In this document: piece after piece, positions 24,201 to 32,431 of the stretch
Layout: every line of letters starts with the position of its first letter
How positions within the stretch are numbered: the first letter of the stretch is position 1
Assembly (NCBI RefSeq): GCF_000733295.1
Contig: NZ_JPMI01000423.1
Coordinates: forward strand, 62,001-126,000
Direction: 5' to 3'
DNA from: Archangium violaceum Cb vi76
GTDB lineage: Bacteria > Myxococcota > Myxococcia > Myxococcales > Myxococcaceae
Length of the DNA stretch: 64,000 nt
Made by a program: the position numbers and the translations under genes
The notes under the pieces: generated by a model
What the model saw: only the letters and a program-made list of their open reading frames with translations
Databases searched by the model: none
Told to the model about the DNA's origin: nothing

Positions 24201-25796
24201 ATGTCTCGCCTACTTGCCGCAACGAGCCTGGCGCTCGTGCTCCTTCTCTCCGGGTGCAAGGTGGACCCGACCTCCCCGGAGTACTGGGAAAAGACGCTGG
24301 GCAAGGCACGGCGCGCCCAGGACAAGGTGCGGGTGCTCGAGACGCTGCGGAGCTCGGGCCAGCTCAACGCGAGCTTCCTGCCCTTCCTGCACGGGCAGCT
24401 CGCATCGGACGAGAAGCCCGAGGTGAAGGCCGCGGTGGTGCGGGCGCTCGCCGACGTGAAGAACCCCGCCTCGGTGGAGCCCTTGGGCAACGCGGTGGAC
24501 CTGACCGCGACGGACTCGGCCGGCAATCTGTTGAACAAGGAGCTGGCCTCGGCGCTGGGAGAGATTGGCGACCCCAAGGCCGTGCCCATGCTGATGAAGC
24601 TGCTGAAGGCACGGGACAACTACACGCGAATCGAGGCCGTGGAGGCGTTGGGGCAGATGCGCGTGAAGGAAGCGGTGGAGCCGCTCATGGCGCTGGCCAC
24701 GGATGAGAGCGCGGAGCTCTTCCTGAACAAGAAGGCCATTGAAGCGCTGGGCCGTATCGGGGACGCGCGAGCGGTGCCGACGCTGGTGCGGATGCTGACG
24801 AAGGAGCGCCGGGGGGTGTCCTTCTACGTGGAGAGCTCGTTCTCGCTCTTCCAGCTGGGCCAGCCGGCGTCAGACGCACTGCTCGCGGTGCTGGAGGGCA
24901 AGGACACGGAGCTGTCGAGCTGGGCTCAGCGCAACGGCATCAACCCGGCGAGCTACTCCTTCAAGGCGGCGCAGTTGCTGGGAGACCTGAGGGAGCGCCG
25001 GGCGGAGGCGGCGCTGCTGAAGCAGCTCGAGTTCAAGCACGAGGATCCGCGAATCCAGGCCATCGTGCGGACACGGGCGGCGGACGCGCTGGCGAGGATG
25101 CGCTCGACGGCGGCGGTGAAACCCATCGCGGCACTGGTGTCCGAACCGGATGCGGGGGTGCGCGGGGAGTACACGCATGCACTGGCTCGGATGGGCGGAC
25201 GCGACGCGCTGCCGGCGCTGGAGAAGGCGGCGGGCCAGGGGGACTGGTACGCACGCGAAGCGGCGCTCGAGGCGCTGACGATGCTGGGAGACGCGCGGGA
25301 GATGCCGGTGCTGGAGAAGCTGGCGGCGGCGGAGCCGGCGAAGACGGCGGCCGAATGCGAGGCGTTGGGAGGCGAGGGATGTGGAGACCCGGTGGCGCTG
25401 GGGAAGAAGCGGGTGGAGACGATCGCGCGGCACGGCAAGCGGCTGGAGGCGGCGAAGGCGTGCGGGACGGACACGGGCTGCTGGGTGAAGAAGCTGGAGG
25501 ACGCGGACAAGGGTGTGGTGGCGCGCGCGGCGATGGAGGTGGGGCGCGGCAAGGCGGCGGCACACGTGGGGGCGCTGCTGGCACGACTGACGGAGAAGGA
25601 CCCGGACACGCGGATGGCCCTCATCCTCGGGGCGGAGTGGCTGGCGGAGGACACGAAGGACGCGGCGGCGCTGGCGCGCAACGCACTGCCCACGCTGGAG
25701 AAGCAACTCACCGAGGAGAAGAGCAGCACGGAGTACGTGAGGGCGAACGAGGACCTGCGGCGGCTGGTGGCGAGGCTTCAGCGGCAGAAGACATGA
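24201..25796 (+). CDS. HEAT-repeat lipoprotein
   Basis: 531 residues. A signal ending in LLSGC gives lipidated Cys19. The mature protein is an array of about 10 HEAT/PBS-type helical repeats (for example VEPLGNAVD, ALGEIGDPKAVPMLMKLL, ALGQMRVKEAVEPLMAL, ALGRIGDARAVPTLVRML), interrupted near residue 390 by a cysteine-bearing insert (AAECEALGGEGCGD and KACGTDTGCW). Such proteins are scaffolds at the membrane. No +2 aspartate is seen (Lys follows the Cys), so export to the outer membrane is likely. It is convergent with the immunity gene of cassette 3, with 9 bases between stops. Confidence 0.82.
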   Translation: MSRLLAATSLALVLLLSGCKVDPTSPEYWEKTLGKARRAQDKVRVLETLRSSGQLNASFLPFLHGQLASDEKPEVKAAVVRALADVKNPASVEPLGNAVDLTATDSAGNLLNKELASALGEIGDPKAVPMLMKLLKARDNYTRIEAVEALGQMRVKEAVEPLMALATDESAELFLNKKAIEALGRIGDARAVPTLVRMLTKERRGVSFYVESSFSLFQLGQPASDALLAVLEGKDTELSSWAQRNGINPASYSFKAAQLLGDLRERRAEAALLKQLEFKHEDPRIQAIVRTRAADALARMRSTAAVKPIAALVSEPDAGVRGEYTHALARMGGRDALPALEKAAGQGDWYAREAALEALTMLGDAREMPVLEKLAAAEPAKTAAECEALGGEGCGDPVALGKKRVETIARHGKRLEAAKACGTDTGCWVKKLEDADKGVVARAAMEVGRGKAAAHVGALLARLTEKDPDTRMALILGAEWLAEDTKDAAALARNALPTLEKQLTEEKSSTEYVRANEDLRRLVARLQRQKT

Positions 25797-25805
25797 GAGG
25801 GATGG

Positions 25806-26603
25806 TCACCCTGGAGCGGGGGTGACGTCCATCTCGTGACCGTCGTACTCCCCGGAGTGCGCCTGGGCGAGGCGCTCGAGGGTCTCACGCACGGAGTCCA
25901 GGTCCACATCCGGGCTCACCGTGTGCGTGACGAGGACGAGCCAGTTCTTCCCCTCGGCGCTCTTGCGGCGCTCCACCGTGAAGCCTTGCGCGGAGAGTTG
26001 GTCCGCCACCGACTTGCTGTCCTTCGCCTTCGGAAGGTACAGGAAGTGCCGCACACGCCGCAGGGATGAATCATCCGGAAGCTTGGGTGTCTCGGGTACC
26101 GGGGACGATTCCCTCAGCGCTGGGGGAATGCCGATGTCATGCTCGGGCCGCCATTCGTTCGTCAAAGCGGACACCAGGGAGTCATGAAGGAAAATGGAGA
26201 AGATGGGCAGGTAACGCTGCTCCTCACTGAGGTCTCGAACCAACGTCTCCTTCGAGCCCTCGCATATCCGCCAGGCTAGCACCCTGCCTTCCCGACTCCT
26301 GGCTCCCGCCCACCGGTACACGGCCGGGAACGCCTTGTCGGGTGACACTGGGTGGTGGGCAACAACCTCGACAGTGCCCTGAGAGACCGCCACTCGCGCC
26401 GGGTAGAAGGCGAAGAAGGCCTTCGGGTGATGGACCAACTCCGTGAATTCTGTCGGACGCGCGGTGAAGAAGCCGGGCAGGATGCGGATGACCTCTCGAT
26501 ACGGCTCCTCGGTGAAATAGGTGTAGTGAATATAAGCCAACCCACGAGGCGTGCCGACCTCCAGGACATCTCCGAGCCGTGCCCGCTTGCGCCGCTTCGT
26601 CAT
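25806..26603 (-). CDS. Composite immunity protein of cassette 3 (Imm26-like plus RraB-like)
   Basis: 265 residues from the ATG that follows the toxin TGA by a single base (TGATATG), so translation must be coupled; longer in-frame starts would lie inside the toxin gene. The N-terminus (KRRKRARLGDVLEVGTPRGL, then YIHYTY) resembles Imm26-type immunity domains. The last 90 residues (RHFLYLPKAKDSKSVADQLSAQGF and VERRKSAEGKNWLVLVT) resemble the RraB/DUF695-type ferredoxin-like fold. It has no signal peptide, as expected for a cytoplasmic antidote. The domain calls are by eye; the immunity role is inferred from position. Confidence 0.6.
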   Translation of the reverse strand: MTKRRKRARLGDVLEVGTPRGLAYIHYTYFTEEPYREVIRILPGFFTARPTEFTELVHHPKAFFAFYPARVAVSQGTVEVVAHHPVSPDKAFPAVYRWAGARSREGRVLAWRICEGSKETLVRDLSEEQRYLPIFSIFLHDSLVSALTNEWRPEHDIGIPPALRESSPVPETPKLPDDSSLRRVRHFLYLPKAKDSKSVADQLSAQGFTVERRKSAEGKNWLVLVTHTVSPDVDLDSVRETLERLAQAHSGEYDGHEMDVTPAPG

Positions 26604-26604
26604 A

Positions 26605-27987
26605 TCACGGCCCCGTGTAGCCGATGGATTCGAGAAGCTCCAGCCCCCGGCGCAGCGCGGCGGCATGCTTCGGGTTGGAACGGGCGATGCTGTTGATGCG
26701 GTTCATCAGCGTCCCTCCGTTCTTGCTCAACCCATGGATTTCAATCAACGCCTGCTCGACAGCCCGCGCATCCTCTCTTGACAGCCTTTCCATGAGCGCA
26801 TCGATGTGGAGGCCCCTTTGTCTGAATTGCTCCGCGGAGCGCCTCGCCATCTTATCGGTAATACCCACATAATCCACCTCTTGGGTCACCTTGTCCCTGG
26901 AAATGTAAACGGATGTCTTCCCCGAAGAACCATTCCCACCACCCGGCCCCTGGGCCGACATGGCCACCGCGCCCGGCGCGAGGGCAATGGTGAAAGCGCC
27001 CTCAGCGGACACTGCCACGGAGCGCACCTCGCCCACCGCGGCCCACCGGAAGCCCGCCTGGGACTGCGCCAACACCGCCGCCCGAGAGGCGCCTGGCAGG
27101 CCCGGCCCCTTCACCGCCAGCCCCGCCGTGTTCCCCATCGCCGCCGTCGTCAGCAGGAGGAAGACTCGCGCCGCGTTCTTCCCCATCACCCGACCGAAGC
27201 GCTCGCCCGCCGCGCGCAGCTCGTCGAAGGTGGTGGCTCGTTCCACCTCCGCCACCAACAGCCTCCAGCCCTGGATGAGGCTCCAGACGGTGTCCACCCC
27301 CAGGTAGGCGATGAGCCCGGCCGTCAATGTGGCAGCCAGGCCCTTGCTTGCTGGCTCGGGCAGCAACCAGAGCGTCATGTAGAGCGCCATCCCGGATACG
27401 AGGGTGGCTCGCACCGCGTCCGGGTCGGCCATGCCCTTGAAGGCATCCATCGTCTCGTTCCACACCGTGCCGAGGGCGAACTCCATGGCCAGGGCGTACC
27501 GGCCATCCACATCGAGAATCGGTCCCTCCTTCAGCAGAGAGAGGCAGTCCCGGCAACGCTCCTGGCGCTCACACCAGCGGCCGTAGTCATGCGTCAGCGC
27601 GAGGCACTCCCGAGCCGCTCGCCGCGCCGCCTCCTCCGCAAAGTCCAACTTCGGGCGCCGCCCCGTCCACTCCAGGTAGACCTCCTCCTGCCGTGGCGAG
27701 TCGAACATCAGCCGCCGGGCGTTTTGCAGGGGGTTGGCGGCGGGCCGCACATCCCGCGCCAGTACGGCCAATGACTCCTCGAGCTCGCCCTCGCTCAGTT
27801 GCACCGGTGGCTCGCCGCCATGTGGAGTGAAGACGAGCGGCCTGTCCCGTCCCGTGTCCAGGCGCACCACATGCGTGGCCGTGCCACACCCGGCGAGTGA
27901 CAGCAACAGCGCCACGAGCGCCAACACGATGATGTGAGCGACGGGACGCGCGTGGGTCAGGCGCGAGCCAACGAAACAGGTGAACAA
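26605..27987 (-). CDS. sitA5-like: SitA5-type polymorphic toxin lipoprotein, GIY-YIG-like C-terminus (cassette 3)
   Basis: 460 residues starting at TTG, chosen because GGGGAGGTG lies just before it and no better start exists. The signal peptide ends LSLAGC (Cys34). Residues about 36-345 are homologous to the cassette 1 toxin (VVRLDTG, NARR, DGRYALAMEFA, LPEPASKGLAATL, GVDTVW, ATTFDELRAAGERFG). From about 356 the protein switches to a new domain: VYISR then VDYVGITDKMARR and ARAVEQALIEIHGL, the pattern of GIY-YIG/URI nucleases with the conserved Arg and Glu. The cysteine-rich WCERQERCRDC motif matches the WCEHTWGGGDC of cassette 1. Delivery by outer-membrane exchange is inferred from SitA homology. 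Confidence 0.75.
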   Translation of the reverse strand: MFTCFVGSRLTHARPVAHIIVLALVALLLSLAGCGTATHVVRLDTGRDRPLVFTPHGGEPPVQLSEGELEESLAVLARDVRPAANPLQNARRLMFDSPRQEEVYLEWTGRRPKLDFAEEAARRAARECLALTHDYGRWCERQERCRDCLSLLKEGPILDVDGRYALAMEFALGTVWNETMDAFKGMADPDAVRATLVSGMALYMTLWLLPEPASKGLAATLTAGLIAYLGVDTVWSLIQGWRLLVAEVERATTFDELRAAGERFGRVMGKNAARVFLLLTTAAMGNTAGLAVKGPGLPGASRAAVLAQSQAGFRWAAVGEVRSVAVSAEGAFTIALAPGAVAMSAQGPGGGNGSSGKTSVYISRDKVTQEVDYVGITDKMARRSAEQFRQRGLHIDALMERLSREDARAVEQALIEIHGLSKNGGTLMNRINSIARSNPKHAAALRRGLELLESIGYTGP

Positions 27988-27991
27988 GCCA

Positions 27992-28000
27992 CACCTCCCC
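27992..28000 (-). promoter_or_regulatory. Shine-Dalgarno GGGGAGGTG fixing a TTG start
   Basis: The core GGAGG ends 6 bases before the TTG of the cassette 3 toxin. No in-frame ATG or GTG exists between it and the lipoprotein signal, so this site decides the start and gives a signal peptide of sensible length. Confidence 0.7.
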
Positions 28001-28075
28001 TTCGAGCCGCGCGCACTGAACGCGGAGCCATGATTCCAGGGAGGGAGGAAGGAAGACACTCACTCCGAGCCGCTG

Positions 28076-29479
28076 TCAACCCACCTCGCGGACCGGGGGC
28101 TCGCCGCCGCCGCCCGTGCCATCCCCCTCGGGGCCCGCGGGCTCGGGCTCATCCTGGAAGGAACTCGGCAATAGATTGAAGGGGAGCACCTTCGCCAGGG
28201 CCACCAGCAACAACATCCCTCCCGGCGCCGCGAAGATGGCGAGCGCCGGAATCGCCTTCGCCACGTCAATCAATTGCGCCCGCATCCGCTGGCGCTCCCC
28301 GGCCGTCAGCGTCTGTCCTCGCGCGGCCTTCGTGAGCAGGTGATACAGCTCGCCCGTCTCGCGGACCTCCTGCATCAACCGGTGGAAGTTCCGCTCCAGC
28401 GTGTTCTGCATGCGGGACACCATGTCCTCGCCCAGCAGATTCGCCGCGGAGGACACCGTGAACACATCCACCACCGAGCGGTTCTTCGCGTAGAACTCGG
28501 CCACCTCCAGCTCCAACTGGTGCACCGTGCTCTCCGGCACCCGGAGCGCATGCGAGAGCTGATCGATGAAGGCCCGCTCGCCCCGGGTCCGCCGGCCATC
28601 CACCAGCGAGGCCAGCAGCGTCTGCTCCAGGATGAACCGCCGCAGGTCCACGCTGCGCACGTCCTTCACCGCCATGCTCAACGAGCGGCGGCGCTCGAAG
28701 GACTGCCTCACCGCGGTCCGCAGCTCGCTCTCGAGCGCATCCGGAAGCCCCAGGTCCTCCACCTGCCGGAGAATGGCGCGGCGCGCGGAGAACGAGGGCT
28801 GCCGGTCCACGCAGGCCAGGCCCGTGAGCACCTCCACGAGCAGCGCCTTCTGCCGCGCCGCGAAGTCGATGCGCCGCCGGGCCATCTCGCGGTTCAACCC
28901 CCCGCGGGAGAAGTAGTCGAGCGCCTGCCGGCCGAACATGTGCCCATCCGCGTAGAGCGCCCCGTTGTGCAGGACGAGCCCATACGCCGGATCCCCGGAC
29001 AGCGACAGGGCACGGCGCTCCAGCGCGTCCTCCACCCTGCCCCACAGCCGCTTCGGCGCCTCGTGCCCCTGCCGCAGCTTCTCCTCGATGGCCTGGGCCT
29101 CCTCGAGCTGGCCGGTGAGGACGGCGAAGAGGAGCAACAGTTGCTCGCGGCGAGGTCCCAGGGGCGCACCGGCCAGGACCGCGATGTCCAGGGCCATGCG
29201 CGCGAAGGTCCGCACCACCGCGCGGAAGAGCACCTCCTCGGGAGCCGCCGTCCCAGCGGACTCGGAGGACACCGCCTCCGAGGACACCCCACCGTCGGCG
29301 GGCGTGCCGTAGAGCAACCCACTGGCGCGCAGCATCCGGCGCAGGTACGAGCGGGCGTGGGCGCGGCCAGAGCTGGAGTCGGAGAGTCCCGGGGGCACCA
29401 CCGGAGCGGGTGCACGCATGTGGGCCGCGACCGACTCCTCGAGCATCGAGGAGAGCCAACCCGCCTTGCCTAGATCCAT
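28076..29479 (-). CDS. LETM1-like protein with TerB-like middle
   Basis: 467 residues. The N-terminal two thirds are helical; residues about 280-345 (RRFILEQTLLASLVDGRRTRGE and AFIDQLSHALRV) look like a TerB-type helical bundle. The C-terminal part reads TGELYHLLTKAARGQTLTAGERQRMRAQLIDVAKAIPALAIFAAPG then LLPFNLLPSSF-like, the hallmark of LETM1 domains: a conserved helix, GEL..R, then a membrane span and PxxLLPxxF. LETM1 is best known as a mitochondrial ion exchanger, but bacterial LETM1-related proteins exist. A Pro/Gly-rich tail follows. It is a single gene between cassette 3 and the UPF0173 hydrolase. Confidence 0.72.
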   Translation of the reverse strand: MDLGKAGWLSSMLEESVAAHMRAPAPVVPPGLSDSSSGRAHARSYLRRMLRASGLLYGTPADGGVSSEAVSSESAGTAAPEEVLFRAVVRTFARMALDIAVLAGAPLGPRREQLLLLFAVLTGQLEEAQAIEEKLRQGHEAPKRLWGRVEDALERRALSLSGDPAYGLVLHNGALYADGHMFGRQALDYFSRGGLNREMARRRIDFAARQKALLVEVLTGLACVDRQPSFSARRAILRQVEDLGLPDALESELRTAVRQSFERRRSLSMAVKDVRSVDLRRFILEQTLLASLVDGRRTRGERAFIDQLSHALRVPESTVHQLELEVAEFYAKNRSVVDVFTVSSAANLLGEDMVSRMQNTLERNFHRLMQEVRETGELYHLLTKAARGQTLTAGERQRMRAQLIDVAKAIPALAIFAAPGGMLLLVALAKVLPFNLLPSSFQDEPEPAGPEGDGTGGGGEPPVREVG

Positions 29480-29590
29480 GGGAAGTCCACCCCGGGTGCC
29501 GCGCACCAGACAGACAGCCGGGAAATACCCCACTTCCCGGCCCGGCGCCAACGGCCCTACCCCACGAGGAGGCGGGGCCGGCACAACGGA

Positions 29591-30415
29591 CTACAGCGCG
29601 GTGGCCTTGCCGACCTCGAGCGCCTTCACCTTCGCCTTGCTCTTCGCCTTCTTCAGGTCCGCCTCCAGCTTGTCGGGCGTGCCGGCCAGCAGGGGGAACG
29701 TGCCGTAGTGCATGGGCACCACCGTGGGGTTGCCGAGCATCCGGGCGGCCTGGGCGGCGCCCGCCGGGTCCAGGGTGAAGTGACCGCCGATGGGCAGCAG
29801 GGCGTACGTGGGCTTGAAGCGCTCGCCAATCTGGCTCATCCCGCCGAACAGGCCGGTATCACCGCCGTGGTACAGCGTGGGGCCGTTGTCGATCTGGATG
29901 ACGAAGCCCATGGGCGCGCCCGCGTACTGGGCGGGGCTCTTCTCGTCCGCGGCGTAGCTGCTGGAGTGCACCGCCTCCACGAAGTGGATGGTGGCGTCCT
30001 TCACCTTGAAGGTGCCGCCGACGTTGCCGCCCATCGCCTTGTCCTGGGGAATGCCCAGGAGGTTGACGAGCTCGTAGCAGCCGAACACCTGGGCGCCCGT
30101 CTTCTGCTGCAGCGCCTTGGTCTCGCCCACGTGATCGAAGTGCCCGTGGGAGACGAGGATGGCGTCCACCTGCTCCGGCCACTGGGCGCCCTGCGGGGCC
30201 TTGGGGTTGGAGAACCAGGGGTCGATGGCAATCGTGGCACCGCCGGGGGTGCGGATGACGAAGGCCGCGTGGCCCCACCAGGTGAGCTCCGCCTTGCCGG
30301 CCGTGGCCGCGGCCTCCTTCTTCGCCGGACCCTTCCCGGCGGGCGGCTGCGCGGCGGCCATACCGGACAACCCCAGGAGCGCTCCCACCGTCACTGCCAT
30401 GAGCTTGTTGCGCAT
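29591..30415 (-). CDS. Exported UPF0173-type metal-dependent hydrolase
   Basis: 274 residues with a Sec signal peptide (MRNKLMAVTVGALLGLSGMA, cut after AAA) and GAGAGGAG before the ATG. The mature enzyme is a metallo-beta-lactamase of the UPF0173/YtkL type: LTWWGHAAFVI, the metal loop SHGHFDHVG, the histidine of EAVHSSS, YHGGDTGLF with the bridging Asp, and PMHYGTFPLL. All metal ligands are present. A lysine-rich C-terminal tail follows. The export signal is unusual for this mainly cytoplasmic group. The substrate is unknown. Confidence 0.88.
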   Translation of the reverse strand: MRNKLMAVTVGALLGLSGMAAAQPPAGKGPAKKEAAATAGKAELTWWGHAAFVIRTPGGATIAIDPWFSNPKAPQGAQWPEQVDAILVSHGHFDHVGETKALQQKTGAQVFGCYELVNLLGIPQDKAMGGNVGGTFKVKDATIHFVEAVHSSSYAADEKSPAQYAGAPMGFVIQIDNGPTLYHGGDTGLFGGMSQIGERFKPTYALLPIGGHFTLDPAGAAQAARMLGNPTVVPMHYGTFPLLAGTPDKLEADLKKAKSKAKVKALEVGKATAL

Positions 30416-30601
30416 TGCGTACTCCTCTCGAAACGAGTCAGGTCTCCCGCGGTGCCACCCGGGCACCCCGCGGTCGAGGGGCCGCATATTCGGCGGGCGG
30501 GCAATCGTCCAGCGGCAAATCTGGCGGCTCATAGTCCGGTGGACAGCACTACCAGTGAGGGCGTACGGCTCGCGGCATACCCGCTATAGGCTGCGCCGCC
30601 C

Positions 30602-32431
30602 GTGGACCATCGCTTCCAGGTCAACCTCCGGGGGGTCATCGACCTCCTCTCCCACCACCTCTACAGCACGCCCGGCGTGTTCGTGCGCGAGCTGCTGCAG
30701 AACGCCACCGACGCCATCCGCGCCCGGCGGCACCTGGAGCCGGGCCACCCGGGCTCGGTGCGGATGGAGCTCATCGAGAAGCAGGACGGCGGGCCGCCCA
30801 CCCTGCTCTTCAGCGACGATGGCGTGGGGCTGACGGAAGAGGAGCTGCACCGCTTCCTGGCCACCATCGGGGAGAGCTCCAAGCGCGAGACGCTGGAGGC
30901 CCGCCGCAACGACTTCATCGGCCAGTTCGGCATCGGCCTGCTGTCCTGCTTCATGGTGTGCGACGAGCTGCTGGTGGTGACGCGCTCGGCGAAGGGGGAC
31001 GGGCGCACCATGGAATGGCGGGGCCGGCATGACGGCACCTACTCCGTACGGCCTTCCGAGCACCCGCTGGCGCATCCGGGCACCCAGGTGTTCCTCGTCG
31101 CCCGGACGGACGCGGCCGAGTACTTCACCGCGGAGCGGGTGCGGCAACTCGCGGTGCACTATGGGGGCCTGTTGCCCTTCCCCATCCACCTCACCGTGGA
31201 GGGCCGCGCCGTGCACCTCAACCCGGCCCCACCTCCCTGGCGCCGCGAGTACGAGAGCGCGGGAGAGCGCCGTGCGGCGCTGCTGGCCTACGGGCGCGAG
31301 GTGTTCGGCCAGGACTTCGTGGACTGCATCCCCCTGCGCGCCGAGGCGGGCCAGGTGGAGGGGGTGGCCTTCGTGCTGCCCTTCTCGCCCCACTTCAACG
31401 CGCGCCAGAAGCACCGCGTCTACCTCAAGGACATGTTGCTGTCCGAGAGCGCGGAGAACCTGCTCCCCGAGTGGGCCTTCTTCGTCAGGTGCGTGGTGAA
31501 TGCCCAGGGCCTGCGCCCCACCGCCAGCCGCGAGGCCTTCTACGAGGACACCACGCTGGCGCGCGCCCGCGACTCGCTCGGCCAGTGCCTGCGCCAGTAC
31601 CTCGTGGACCTGGCCCACGATGACCCTCGCACCCTGCAGCGGCTCATCGCCCTGCATGGCCTGTCGGTGAAGGCGCTCGCGCTGGACGATGACGACTTCT
31701 ACCGGCTCGTCATCCACTGGCTGCCCTTCGAGACGACGCTGGGGATGATGACGCTGGGGCACTACCGTCAGTCCTTTCCCTCGGTGCGCTACGTCAACAC
31801 GCTGGACGCCTTCCGGCAGGTGGCGCGCGTGGCGGCGGCGCAAGGGCTGTGCATCCTCAACGGCGCCTACACGCATGACACCGCGCTGCTGGAGAAGCTG
31901 CCGCGCGTCATGCCGGGCGCCCAGGTGGAGCTCTTCTCCGCGACGCAGCTCCCCCAGGACTTCGAGGAGCTGACGCACGAGGAGCGCGAGACGGTGGCGC
32001 GGCTGCGGCAGGTGGCCACGGAGGCGCTGGAGCCGTTCCGCTGCGAGGTGAGCATCAAGAAGTTCCTCCCGCCCGAGGTGCCCACGCTCTACGGGGACGT
32101 GGACGACGGGGCCTTCCGGCGCGACGCGCAGCGCGCCCGCGAGGAGACGGACGAGCTGTACGCCTCGGTGCTGGAGGGAGCGCTGACGGGTTCCCACGAG
32201 GAGGAGCGGCCGCAGCTGTGCTTCAACCTCCGCAACCCCGTGGTGCGGCGGCTGACGCGGGTGCGGGACACCGCGCAGCTCAAGCTGTCGGTGGAGATGC
32301 TGTACGTGCAGGCGCTGCTGCTGGGACACCGCCCGCTCAACGCGCGGGAGATGGGGTTGCTGAACCGCGGGCTGCTCGGCCTCATCGCCGCGCGGCTGGA
32401 TGACGACGAAGGCACTGGGGGCATGCATTGA
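30602..32431 (+). CDS. HSP90-family ATPase (HtpG-like)
   Basis: 609 residues starting at GTG. The N-terminal GHKL ATPase domain has ELLQNATDAI (30-39, with the catalytic Glu and Mg-binding Asn), DDGVGL (72-77), and GQFGIGLLSCFMV. The HSP90 middle domain follows with NAQGLRPTASREAF, where true HtpG has SEDLPLNVSRE; the dimerisation end is short and ends with a leucine-rich stretch. It belongs to the shorter HSP90-family branch found beside helical-repeat genes rather than to classical HtpG. Its TGA overlaps the ATG of the next gene (TGATG), so the pair is translated together. Confidence 0.88.
   Translation: MDHRFQVNLRGVIDLLSHHLYSTPGVFVRELLQNATDAIRARRHLEPGHPGSVRMELIEKQDGGPPTLLFSDDGVGLTEEELHRFLATIGESSKRETLEARRNDFIGQFGIGLLSCFMVCDELLVVTRSAKGDGRTMEWRGRHDGTYSVRPSEHPLAHPGTQVFLVARTDAAEYFTAERVRQLAVHYGGLLPFPIHLTVEGRAVHLNPAPPPWRREYESAGERRAALLAYGREVFGQDFVDCIPLRAEAGQVEGVAFVLPFSPHFNARQKHRVYLKDMLLSESAENLLPEWAFFVRCVVNAQGLRPTASREAFYEDTTLARARDSLGQCLRQYLVDLAHDDPRTLQRLIALHGLSVKALALDDDDFYRLVIHWLPFETTLGMMTLGHYRQSFPSVRYVNTLDAFRQVARVAAAQGLCILNGAYTHDTALLEKLPRVMPGAQVELFSATQLPQDFEELTHEERETVARLRQVATEALEPFRCEVSIKKFLPPEVPTLYGDVDDGAFRRDAQRAREETDELYASVLEGALTGSHEEERPQLCFNLRNPVVRRLTRVRDTAQLKLSVEMLYVQALLLGHRPLNAREMGLLNRGLLGLIAARLDDDEGTGGMH

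Noticed and set aside
30447-30473. GC-rich hairpin in the leader of the UPF0173 hydrolase (GGTGCC/GGCACC with flanking CCGC/GCGG)
   Set aside because: It is short, bulged and expected by chance at this GC level; no regulator or T tract supports it.
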